Assembly: GCA_963827905.1 (NCBI GenBank) | Contig: CAWHCB010000007.1 | Location: 310,001-374,000, forward strand | Source: JACXTP01 sp963827905 | GTDB taxonomy: Archaea; Thermoplasmatota; Thermoplasmata; Methanomassiliicoccales; UBA472 | Length of the DNA stretch: 64,000 nt | Direction: 5' to 3' | Shown: piece by piece, positions 1 through 9,553 of the stretch | Numbering within the stretch: the stretch's first letter is position 1 | Layout of the letters: each line of letters starts with the position of its first letter | Notes under the pieces: generated by a model | What the model was told of the DNA's origin: nothing | The model's input: only the letters and a program-made list of their open reading frames with translations | The model's database searches: none | Made by a program: the position numbers and the translations under genes

Positions 1-713
1 TCATCCCGCCCCAGAAGAAGATCATCTCCATCGAGGACACCAGGGAGCTGAACCTGCCCCACGAGAACTGGATCCCGGGCGTCACCCGGGAGGGTTTCGG
101 CGGCAAGAAGGCGAACGCGGTGGGCCAGGTGGACATGTACGACCTGCTCACCGCGGCCTTGCGTCAGAGGCCGGACTATCTGATGGTCGGTGAGGTGCGT
201 GGCAAGGAGGCCTATGTGGTGTTCCAGGCCATGGCCACCGGGAAGACCTCGTACTCGACCTTCCACGCCGAGGACGTGCAAGCGATGGTCCATCGTATGG
301 AGAACGACCCCATCAATCTGCCCCGCGCGCTCATCACCGCCCTGGACATAGTGCTGCTGCAGGCCCAGGTCAAGGTCGGGACCAAGATGACCAGGCGGGT
401 AAAGTCGCTCACCGAGATCGTGGGCATGGACCCGGAGACGGGCGAGCTCATCACCAACTCCGTGTTCTCCTGGAACCCGGCGAACGACTCGTTCAACTAC
501 TCTGGGCACAGCTACATCTTCGAGAAGGTGCGCAGCATCAAGTCCTGGTCCCCCAGGGACATGGAGAGGGAGATGCAGCGCCGCGTGGAGATACTGGAGT
601 ACATGCGCAAGACCGGGGTCAACAACTATAGGCAGGTGGCCAAGATCGTCTCCGCCTACTACCGCAACCCCGAGCGCGTGATGAAGGAGATCCGCGAGAA
701 GTCGCCGAAGTGA
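1..713 (+). CDS. Type II/IV secretion system ATPase, C-terminal part (partial)
   Basis: The frame is open from base 3, so the 5' end lies outside the window. The visible 236 residues are the C-terminal half of a VirB11/GspE-type hexameric ATPase, of the kind that powers archaeal pili or archaella at the inner face of the membrane. The Walker A loop is not in the window. What remains shows the Asp-box/Walker B region (LMVGEVRGKEA) and the His-box (TSYSTFHAEDV), followed by the typical LITALDIVLLQAQV segment. The stop is at 711-713, followed by a T-rich tract. No TadC/FlaJ-like membrane partner follows, as would be usual in such operons; the next gene is on the other strand. Two pilin-like proteins at 42.5 and 46.7 kb are possible clients, which is inference only. 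Confidence 0.9.
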   Translation, partial: IPPQKKIISIEDTRELNLPHENWIPGVTREGFGGKKANAVGQVDMYDLLTAALRQRPDYLMVGEVRGKEAYVVFQAMATGKTSYSTFHAEDVQAMVHRMENDPINLPRALITALDIVLLQAQVKVGTKMTRRVKSLTEIVGMDPETGELITNSVFSWNPANDSFNYSGHSYIFEKVRSIKSWSPRDMEREMQRRVEILEYMRKTGVNNYRQVAKIVSAYYRNPERVMKEIREKSPK

Positions 714-750
714 GCCTGCTGGCCCACCTCTAAACCCCTTCCAGTTCCTA

Positions 751-763
751 CTTTTTCACTTTT
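751..763 (+). terminator. T-rich transcription terminator
   Basis: A pyrimidine run (CTTTTTCACTTTT) begins about 40 bases after the stop codon of the secretion ATPase. Archaeal transcription commonly ends at such T-rich tracts without a hairpin. A very similar string follows the ABC permease near 35,111. Confidence 0.5.
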
Positions 764-771
764 CCATTGAA

Positions 772-1382
772 CTAGGTGAGACCGTTCATCCAGCCTCTCT
801 GAGGATTTGCTCTCGGCCTGCCTCTGGCCCATGAGGTGCCCGCCCAATCCGAGGGCCCATAGCAGCACGGGATAGGCCACCCAGCGCTCCAGGCCGCCCT
901 CGCCCAGCTCCATGAAGGGGCTGTTGTCGCCCATGAAGATGTAGCTGAACAGAACCAAGAGAGATATCGGCCCCAAGTGCGACGGTGACGAAACGGAAAG
1001 GAGCCTGGACGATGCGGAAGGTCATGACGGCCGCGATGCCCCTGCCGATGAAGGTGGTCATGGCGAACAAGGCATGCACCGTGCCCCAGCTGCCGTTGAA
1101 GATCCCCACCCCCATCACTCCGATCCCGAATGCTGCCATAGGCAGGGTGACGCTCCATTTCCTGTGCCGCCCGTGCAGAAGGAACGTCGCGCCGATCACC
1201 AGCAGTCCGCACAAGGCCATGGATGCTGAGAATATGTTGGATGATGGCTGGACGATGATGCTGTTCGGCGGTTCGGTCGCACCGAGGTCGCTGATCATGT
1301 TATCCGCGGTATTGTACCCTGGGTAGAGCGCCTCGGCGGTGATTATCCCCATGAGCGCCACTGTGCCGGCGAGGAACAGCAT
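772..1382 (-). CDS. DUF998-like multi-pass membrane protein (frameshifted)
   Basis: The protein begins MLFLAGTVALMG, followed by AEALYPGYNTADNMISDLGA, which is characteristic of the DUF998 family of small polytopic membrane proteins of unknown function. Hydrophobic segments follow at about residues 1-20, 50-70, 75-95 and 105-125. The reading frame then breaks near 975. The last two membrane helices (ISLLVLFSYIFMGDN, then YPVLLWALGLGGHLMG) are read in another frame. The true stop is probably near 772. The ATG at 1382 is the first usable start; the same frame upstream has no ATG, GTG or TTG before it leaves plausible sequence. It lies tail to tail with the secretion ATPase. Confidence 0.7.
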
Positions 1383-1496
1383 GGCCCCCGCCCAAGCGAT
1401 GCGATCGAATCCTTTCGCGCCGACGAACGTGTTATCTGGGGAACAATTGGACCAACCTGTAAAAAAAGGTCGATGCCGTGGCGATGCCAGTGAGTG

Positions 1497-1508
1497 AAAA
1501 AAAAAAAA
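1497..1508 (-). terminator. T12 terminator of the giant surface-protein gene
   Basis: Twelve consecutive A on the plus strand are a T12 run on the minus strand, about 47 bases beyond the stop codon at 1555. A second run of seven lies at 1461-1467. Poly-T tracts are intrinsic terminators for archaeal RNA polymerase. Confidence 0.6.
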
Positions 1509-1554
1509 TGTGGAAAGGAATTATTGAAAGGGGGGCGTCCCGCCCCGTTCGCCC

Positions 1555-4500
1555 TTACTTCTTCTCCTCGGTCTTGGGCTCCTCTTTGGGCGTCTTGTCC
1601 GAGCGCTTGACGATGCGCCTGAAGGTGCGGGGCTGTTCCTTCACCTCGGCCTGGGGGGCGGCGGCGAAGACCGTGCCGCACTTGTGGCATACCGTGCTGC
1701 CGCGTGGGTTGAGGATCCCGCAGGTCGGGCAAGCGAACGCGCCGCTCTTCTTGTCCTCCTCCCTCTTGGCCAACCAGGCCTCGAAGGTCAGGAAGCCGGG
1801 CTCGGTCTTGAGCCACTCCTGGAACTTCTCCTCGGAGTACTTGGCGCCCAGGGCCGCCTTGGCCTGGTCGCGGTAGGTGTTGACGTACTCGTCGTACTGC
1901 TCCTGCATGGACTTCATGTAGGCGTCGCCCTGCTCCTCCTGGTTCGGCTCGGTGAGGAACTTGGCGTGGCACTCGGGGCACTCCGACACATTGGCCGGGA
2001 TCCAGGCGCCACACTCAGAGCACTTTGCCGTCCCGGTCTCGAACACCACGCCGCACTTGGGGCAGCGCTTGGAGTCCTCGGGGATCAGCGAGCCGCACTC
2101 GCCGCACTCCACCATCTTGCCCAGGCTGTGCCTGTACAGGTACCACACAAAGGCGATGATGACCACGGCGATGATGGCGATGATGGCGATGATCATCCAC
2201 CAGGGTATGGCGGTGCTGTCGTCGCTCTGCAGATCGATGGACTTGCTGCCGTAGACCGGCTGGCCTCCGTTGTCGATCCTCAGGGTGACGAACAGGTCAC
2301 CGGACGCGTCGTTGGGCACGGTGATGAAGCCGGTGAAGGAACCGGTGGCGTCTGTGGTCACAGGGACCTCGGTGCTCACCGGGGTACCGGCCTCATCGGC
2401 GAAGTACAGGTGCATGGAGGTGTTGGCCAGCGGGATGCCGTCCGCGCTCATCACATAACCGGTCACGAGCAAGGTGCTGCCCGGTTTGACGCTGTCGGTG
2501 CCGGTGGTGATGTAGAACGTCGGGTTCACCAGAAGCACCACGTCGAACGTGGTCAGAAGCTCGTTGTTCTCGGAGTTCGCCTCGTCGATCAGTGACGCCG
2601 CGATGCTCAGGTTGTTCGGAGAGATGCCGACCCCGTTCACGACCCAAGAGATGTTGAAGGACTTCTCCTCTCCGGCCATCAGGTCGAAGGTGGTGTTGTA
2701 GATCTCGAAGGCCGGGTCCACCATGCTCAAGGTGACCTTGGCCCCGTTGGCATCGTTCATGCCTAGGTTGGCCACGGTGAAGTTGATGAAGACCTTCTCG
2801 CCGAGGCTGGCGCTATCGACCGGCAGGTTGCCCTTCCATATCTGCACCTCGGCTGACGCTCATGTCAGGCCGGTTGTCCACGATATAAAGCGTCTGGGAC
2901 GCTGGCACATCGGTCACCTTGGTGAACGCGGTGAAGCTCACGTATACGGTGCGGTTCTGGAACAGGCCCATCGCCGGATCGGATGTGACCTGCCAGAAGC
3001 CCGAGACGGTTATGGTCTCGTTCGGGGCCAAGGCAAGCACGAACACGCGATCGATCTCGGTCCCGGTGACGGGGTCATCGATGCGGTACACCACATCGAA
3101 ATTGTGCGCGGTCGACTGACCGATGTTCTTCACGGTGGCGTCCAACAATATCTGGGTCCCGACGAACACCTGGGTCACGGTCTGACCGCCGTCCACCTTG
3201 TGGAAGACCAGGCTGTTCGAGTACAGCCTCGGCACGTCCAGGACGAGGAGCTGCAGGGACGCCAGGTTGTTGATCTTGGTGGTCTCGTTGATCAGCCCGG
3301 CCGGGTCGACAACGACCATGATGTTGGCATAGCCAGGATGGTTCGGGGTCCAGGGTATGGACACGTTTGCATATTGCATGACCGGTATCTCGCCTACCAT
3401 CTGGAATCCGATCAGCACATCGCCGGCGGTGGTGTTCAGGAAGAAACTGACGTTGATGTTCTGGGCATCCACGTTCCCGTAGTTCCAAACCGTGGCGGTT
3501 ATGGAGCTGGTGGAGTTGGTGACCACCTCGGTCGGATTGACGACCACCCCATCAGGCTCGATCGCCAGGTTGGGTAGGGACAACGGGATGATCAATGCCA
3601 CTTCGATGTCCTGAATGGCCAACGGTGGGCTGTAGAACGGCAGGCTTATCGCATACCGGCTCAGGTCCTCGGAGGAGAAACTGAGGGTGGAGTTGAGCCA
3701 ATAGGTGCCGTTCACCCGGTAGTTGCCATAGTACTTCTGTGGCGCCCCCGCGGTGATCTCGTCGCATAGCGCCTTGAACACGATGGAGCCATTGTCGTCG
3801 GTCATGCCGGCCGCATAGATGGAGTAGGGCGGGCTGTTGGTCCCGAGTTGGTCCAGCTGCACATAGACCCCTTCCAGCTCGTTGACGCCGGTGATGTCGT
3901 ATGCTACCACGTTGATCCAACGGTAATGACGGATCACCGCTCCCTCGCTCGCCACGAGCTGCGGTATGGCCACCGACGTCAGGTCGGCCTCGGCGTTGCC
4001 ACCGAAGTAGGACCAGGACCGGGTGAAGTTCACGCCCACGGCGGTCAGGGTAGCCTCCGAACTGCTCGGGGCGATGAAGTCGTAGCTGATGATCGAGTCG
4101 GTTATGTAGACCTCGGACTGGCCGTCCATGATGATGACGACCGGGTTGCTCGGACTGAAGCCGCCCTCATCGATGGTCAGATTGCCGCTGTTCGCCAGGT
4201 ATATGGTCAGGGCCAGGTTGGACTGGACCGTCCCATTGAAGTCCATCAGCACCTGGGCGTTGTCCTGGACGACGAGCCAGTACTGATTGGCGCTCAGGCC
4301 CTGATAGATGAACAGGCCAGCGTTCAGGATGAGGGTCGCGTTGTCCTTCACCACGACGTTCTTGGAGATGTTGGTGAAGCTGTTGATGGTGAACACCGTG
4401 TCCCCGGAAAGGGTCCAGGTGTTACCGCCCACCAGGACGGTTATGTTGTTGTAGGCCTGGTTGTTGTCATAGTTGTACTCGGCCACGCCCCCCACCAAGA

Positions 4501-7397
4501 CATAGATGGAGAACAGACCAACACTGGATGGGACCCAGGTTATGGAGGCGTTGACCTCCGCACCCGGTCCGACGTTGATGATCTGCGTTCCGATGACCAC
4601 TCCCGCCTCTGGTTTGCCGAGGTAGAAGACCACGTTGGCGCCGACCGCGCTGGCCTTGCCATCGGAGTTCTTCACGTTGGCGCTGATGGTCAGCGGCGAC
4701 CCGGTGCTGGCCGGGTTGTCGCTGAAGTAGATGTTGTCGTTGGTTATGCTCAGGTCCGGCAGCAACGGCAGGATGACTATCGGTTCGGTCTTTATGTTGT
4801 TGTCCTCATCCGACTCGGTGATCGCCCGCTTCGGGTCCACGATCACGGTTATGTCATGGAATCCCTGCCTCGGTGGTGGTGTACCATGGTACAGATACGT
4901 TGACCGACTGGCCAGGCAACAGGCTGGGCACGGTGACGTTCGCTATCGTCACGGACTGGTCCAACTCCCTGTAATAGTCCAGGAACTGTACCAGGATGTT
5001 CTGCGCGGCGGTATTGCCCTTGTTTGCCACCGTCACATTGAGGACCGCATTGGTCTCGTTGTGGTAGATCGGGACCGGCGTGTAACCGATGTTCATCGGG
5101 ACCAGGTCCGGCTTCTCCAGGACCAGTCCTTCAAGCACCACTGATGCGTCGACCTGTTGGGTGGACAGCTCTGGGAACGAGGAGAAGGTCACAGCGGTCT
5201 GGTTGGTGAACTCGACCGCGGTGCCATTGACATAGGTCACGATCATGTTGTAACCATTGATCTTCTCGCCCAAGGGCAAGGTCTTTGCATTCACCACGTC
5301 CGTGAGGACGGGGATCATAGCGTTCCCGAAGGGATCGGTGTAATTGAAGTCGCCAGCATCCTTTCCCAGGTAATCTAAGGATGGCCGTTGGGGGAGTTGC
5401 TGAGACTCCTTCGGGTGTCATGTAATAGGCTGTAGAGTTGCTAGCGGTAAGGACGTCGATCTTCGCTCCGTCCACCGGTATTCCCTGGCTATCCAACACG
5501 GTCATGTTGGCCCAACGGTAAACATTGCACGAATGGTTCGATGTTTCATTCTCAATCCACATCTTATCGATATAACAACTACGCCGCCATTGTATTCGAA
5601 TAGCGGAACGTTAATGTGGATAGCTTTTCAAATGTGATTCACACCATCAGTCGCTAGAGGTCAAATGAACCGTAACTGGGTTGAACCTGTCTGTTTTGAG
5701 TTACAATGGTTCGTGTTTTGGGATAGTTCACCATCAAGGTTGACCAAGTCATATAATTTGATGCAGGCAAACCCTACATCTGTGCGATATGTAACTTTTA
5801 ACACAACGTTGACCGAAATCATCACCAGTCAACCCATCTGTGTTGAATTCATCAACACTGACAAACTTGTCCTTGTTGATATTATAAAATACCTGTTATC
5901 AGACACCAGGTTAACTAAGATTTGAAGATGGTCGTATCGTGACCCCTTTCGAAATTGGAGTTATCTGAATTGATTGATTCTTTTGGGATGTATGGTGATA
6001 ATCCATCTGGAGCGTCCCTGACCATCCTGGGCACAACCATACAGGTATGCTGCGGACTGATCGTAACAGGTCAGTTTGTTGTAGGTCGTCGTATAATCCA
6101 GGTAGTTTAGGTCCATGTTCGTGTTCACGGCCGTGAACGCGGTGTTGCCAGCCAAACTGATGTTGCCATAGGTGGGCAGCTTGAGGTCGATCTCCACCCA
6201 GATCCTGTTGATCTAAACTGGATTTGCCTTAGAGTTGGTGAAGTTCACATCGGTCAAGGCAAGATCGGTCGAGGACATACTTGGAAGAGTGAAGGATTTG
6301 ATAGCCTCATACGTTGTACCAGTCGGGTCATAGGCCAGATAGGTCTCTGTGCCGTCAGGGTGATTACGTTGGCTCGTGACCTGAGGGCATGAGTGTAGTA
6401 GAGCTCGTTCGGAGTGCCCCCATCATCAAGGGACTATCGGCGCCTTGTAGCTCATCTTCAGGGTGATGCTGTCGATGTTGGCGGGCATGAATGACATGCC
6501 GGCGATGTCAAATCCATCCACTGTGAAGTACTCGTTCTGGCCGACGACGAAATACTTCGAGTCCTGCATCGTCAGGTTCACCGCAGCCTCGCCAGGGGCG
6601 TTAGAGCTCGCTCCAACCAGGCTGGGGTTCACATTCCTCTGCAGCGTGTAAGTTACCAAGCTGCGGGAGGATGTGTCTGAGGCGAACGGGTAATCGTAGT
6701 TGTATAGCTGGGGGTAGCTATCTGTATCGGTCAGTTGGAAGGTGTCCATCAGGTCCGAATCATAGATCTGGATGTCGCTGGACATGAAGAGCATGACCGG
6801 GGCGTCATCGAAGTAATCGCCGGGGAAGCGATCCTCATCGACGGCCGTGGTAGACCCCTGGTAGCCCTCGACGATCGAGTTCCTCATGATCATCTGGGCG
6901 TCATCGATGACGATGTGACCGGGGAACGCCAAGATGGAATCCTCGACCAGCAGGCTACCGCCGTTCCGGACCACTATCCCCAGACCAGGGAACGCCTGGT
7001 TCGGAACATACACCTGGTCGGTGGTGACCAGGAGTTGTCGATGATCAACTTTCCACCGTCCTCGACGGTGATGGTATATATCATGACGGACGGGCCATCA
7101 TAGTTGCTCGTCGGGTTATATGTCTGGACCGCTTTGAAGGTGCAGTCCTTGATCAAGACCGTTCCGCCTGCTCTGAATGGTCAGGTTCGATGTGAGCGAA
7201 CCTGTGTCCCGTATAGGAGCAGATAGTTGTCGGTATAGTCCTCCCAACGAATACGTCCTATTGTGTCCAGGCGCCCCACCAGCGGCGGCGTTTTGGTTCG
7301 AGACCCCGATCGTTATCAATCCGAACAACGACGCGGAGAGCATGCAGTATACAATGATCGCGCTTACCAGCTTGGTGTGTTTTTCCCCCATAGTCAT
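1555..7397 (-). CDS. Giant CARDB-repeat surface protein with cytosolic zinc ribbons (many frameshifts)
   Basis: Piecing together six or more overlapping frame segments gives one protein of about 1,945 residues. An N-terminal signal/anchor (LVSAIIVYCMLSASLFGLIT) comes first. A beta-helix-like region rich in NGGSLLVEDS-type repeats follows (about 6.4-7.1 kb). Then come at least five CARDB-like Ig-fold modules (starts such as PDLVPMNIGYTP, PDLSITNDNIYF, PNLAIEPDGVVV), with a second beta-helix stretch between them. Many N-x-S/T sequons fit an extracellular glycoprotein. Near the C-terminus a membrane helix (WWMIIAIIAIIAVVIIAFVW) leads to a cytosolic tail with three CxxC-CxxC zinc ribbons, an acidic helical linker and a basic tail (RTFRRIVKRSDK). 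Breaks are visible near 2850, 4850, 5380, 5560-5960, 6200-6430, 6990 and 7150. The 5.5-6.4 kb part is distinctly AT-richer. The role is unknown; adhesion or signalling across the membrane is inferred from the layout. Confidence 0.7.
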
Positions 7398-7442
7398 CGG
7401 CCTGCCGATAATATCATTTAACGGACAAAAATCGGGTTTTCA

Positions 7443-7456
7443 TTATAAATAAATAT
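7443..7456 (-). promoter_or_regulatory. TATA-box promoter of the surface-protein gene
   Basis: On the minus strand the string CATATTTATTTATAATG lies about 46-60 bases upstream of the ATG at 7397, in a markedly AT-rich 110-base spacer. It matches an archaeal TATA box and would place the transcript start near 7420. Confidence 0.45.
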
Positions 7457-7567
7457 GGCTACAGATAATTTTATTTTATAACATGAATAAAACTATCTGA
7501 ACGATAACGATTTTTGGAATGTGCTTGAAATTATATAAAAATGATAATATGAGGGGTGAGGAGGCCC

Positions 7568-8703
7568 TCACTTCCTCTTGATTATCTTGCGGATCGAGAC
7601 CGATTTTTTCGCGTCTCCCGATTCGGCGTGCTCCTCGTGCTTCGGCTCCTCGGCCTTGGCCTCTTGCTTGGGTTCCACCTTAGGTTCCGGCTTCGGCTCT
7701 GGCTTCGGTTCCGGCTTAGGCTCTGGCTTCGGTTCCTCCTTGACGGCCGCGAGCCTTGTCCACCCTCTCCCCGCAGGCCCAGCAGGCCTCGGAGTCCGCA
7801 TCGATGATGGTCTTGCAGTTGGGGCAGTTTATCTCCGCGCGTGGCTTCACGACCTTGGGCTCAGGGACCGGGATCGGTTCGGGCATAGGCTCCGGTATGG
7901 GCTCGGGCTTGTACTGGAACTCCGGCATCGGCTCCACCTCCACCGGCGCAGGCACGGAATGGAACTGCGGGGATTCCTTCACCGCGGATTCCAGTGCCGC
8001 GGCGTTGACCTCTTCGCGCACCAGACCGGGGCTGGGAGCGACCGGTTCATATGACATGGCTTCGCCCCCTCGCTCGTTGAGGGCCTTCTCCCTCTCCCGG
8101 AGGGAGCGCTCCCATTCCACGAAGCGCCTCTGCTGCTCGATCATAAGGCTCTTGTTGGCGGAGATGGCCTCGGACTGCTCGCTCAGCACCTTGGCCTTGG
8201 CCAGGAGCTCCTCGCGTCTGGCGCTGGTCTCCTCCAGCGTCCTTCGCATCTCCTGCTCCTCCAACAACAGTTTCTCCTCGTACTCGTTGAGGTGGGTCAT
8301 GGTGACCTTGGCGGCCACCTCGTACTCGGCGGTGGCTTCGGTCAGGCGCAACAGTTCGGATTCCTGGGCGGCAATGTCGTTCTGGCGCTTCTCCATGAAG
8401 AGGCGCTCCGATTGCAGCTTGGTCTCCAAGGCCTTCAGCTCCGCCTCCAGGGTGTTGAGCGTGGTCTCCTTGGACACCACCTCGTTCTCCCGCCTCGAAA
8501 CGTCCGTCTCTCGGCCGTTCAGTTCGCCCTCCTTGGCCTCCAGGTGGGAGCGCGCCGATTGCAATTGCGATTCCTCCTCGCGGAGCTTTTTGTCCAAGGA
8601 TGTCCAGCTCTTCGCGTCGACGCTTCAGGTCCGCCTCCTGGACCTTGATCTTGTCTTTGAACTCCTCGATGACGTCCCAAATCTGTGCCTGCTCGTTCGC
8701 CAA
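7568..8703 (-). CDS. Coiled-coil protein with one zinc ribbon and Lys-Pro-Glu-Pro repeats (frameshifted)
   Basis: The N-terminus (MANEQAQIWDVIEEFKDKIK) starts a long, highly charged coiled coil of about 190 residues that contains almost no prolines. It is followed by a Pro-rich linker (PEPIPEPMPEPIPVPEP) and a single zinc ribbon (CPNCKTIIDADSEACWACG). Then come tandem EPKPEPKP repeats and a basic tail (SIRKIIKRK). The frame breaks near 8597 and again near 7745; both sides are clearly the same protein. No enzyme domain is recognisable. The tail resembles the FRRIVKRSDK tail of the neighbouring giant surface protein, and both carry cytosolic-type zinc ribbons, which suggests a shared partner. 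The gene lies 39 bases downstream of the KaiC-like ATPase and probably shares its transcript. Confidence 0.75.
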
Positions 8704-8742
8704 CTTCCATCACCCCGTGTTGTCACATCAATGTCATTTACC

Positions 8743-9444
8743 TCAGGTCAAGGTTGGACCTAGGACTATGAGCCCTTTGTCCCCCACCTCGACAGTGTGG
8801 CGCTCCATGCTGTGCTCGCAGGCGCGCATCTTCTCCACCCGCACATAACGGACCAGCTTGCCGCGTGTCCGGTCCAGGCCCAGCTCGATGATGCCGTCCA
8901 CCAGGAAACCCTCGTTGCCCAGGATCTCGGACGGGCCGCCCTGGCTCCTTTCCATAACTATGAAAGACATGAGATTGTAATCGCGCAAGGTCTTGAAGAA
9001 GTAGAACATCTTCTTGCGCATGCCCTTGGAGTCCTCCATCAGGGAGTACAAGGCCCCCAGCGAGTCCAGGGTGAACACGGTGAACTTGTCGCCGTGCTTC
9101 TTCTTGTAGTACTGGATCATCTGGGTGAGGAACTGGACATAATCGGTCGGGTCCTCGATGTCGACGATCTCGTCGAGCTCCCTCATGTCGGTGATGTCCG
9201 ATATCTCCATCTTGTCGTTCAGGTTCATGTTCAGGCTGCGCATGTTGCGCATATGGCTGTCGGCCGTCTCCTCCAAGGTGACGTAGAGGCCGAACTCGTC
9301 CATCTTGCCCAAGTACGAGTTCATCATCGAGTAGCAGAAGCTGGTCTTCATCGAGCCAGGAGGCCCGGTGATCAACACCACCTTCGGTGCCTCTATGTCC
9401 GTTCGGAATACCTTCTCCAATCCTTGTATGGAGTTCCTAAACAC
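8743..9444 (-). CDS. KaiC/GvpD-like RecA-superfamily ATPase
   Basis: The 233-residue protein has a Walker A loop (GPPGSMKTS, residues about 28-36) and a Walker B strand (FTVFTLDSLG, near residue 130). This is a single KaiC-type RecA fold, the family that includes FlaH, GvpD and many archaeal signalling ATPases. The Walker A loop has SMKT in place of the usual SGKT. It starts with GTG at 9444, preceded by GGCGGTG as a ribosome site and a TATA-like TATTATAACGG about 45 bases upstream. The coiled-coil/zinc-ribbon gene follows at once. Its substrate or partner cannot be told from sequence. Confidence 0.85.
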   Translation of the reverse strand: MFRNSIQGLEKVFRTDIEAPKVVLITGPPGSMKTSFCYSMMNSYLGKMDEFGLYVTLEETADSHMRNMRSLNMNLNDKMEISDITDMRELDEIVDIEDPTDYVQFLTQMIQYYKKKHGDKFTVFTLDSLGALYSLMEDSKGMRKKMFYFFKTLRDYNLMSFIVMERSQGGPSEILGNEGFLVDGIIELGLDRTRGKLVRYVRVEKMRACEHSMERHTVEVGDKGLIVLGPTLT

Positions 9445-9553
9445 TCAAGAACACCGCCATTTTGTCGTTCTATCGTCGCGTCCGTTATAATAGTTTTCGC
9501 ACTAGATATCATATTTCGACACTGAGCTTGAGTCCTTCAGGGAATCAGCATTA

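Noticed and set aside
5665..5925. Plus-strand 86-codon frame in the AT-rich patch
   Set aside because: It lies inside the giant surface-protein gene, has no ribosome site and no recognisable features; the minus-strand pieces read better.
7670..7745. Tandem EPKPEPKP repeats as a DNA repeat locus
   Set aside because: They are in frame within the coiled-coil/zinc-ribbon protein and are best read as a Pro-rich linker.
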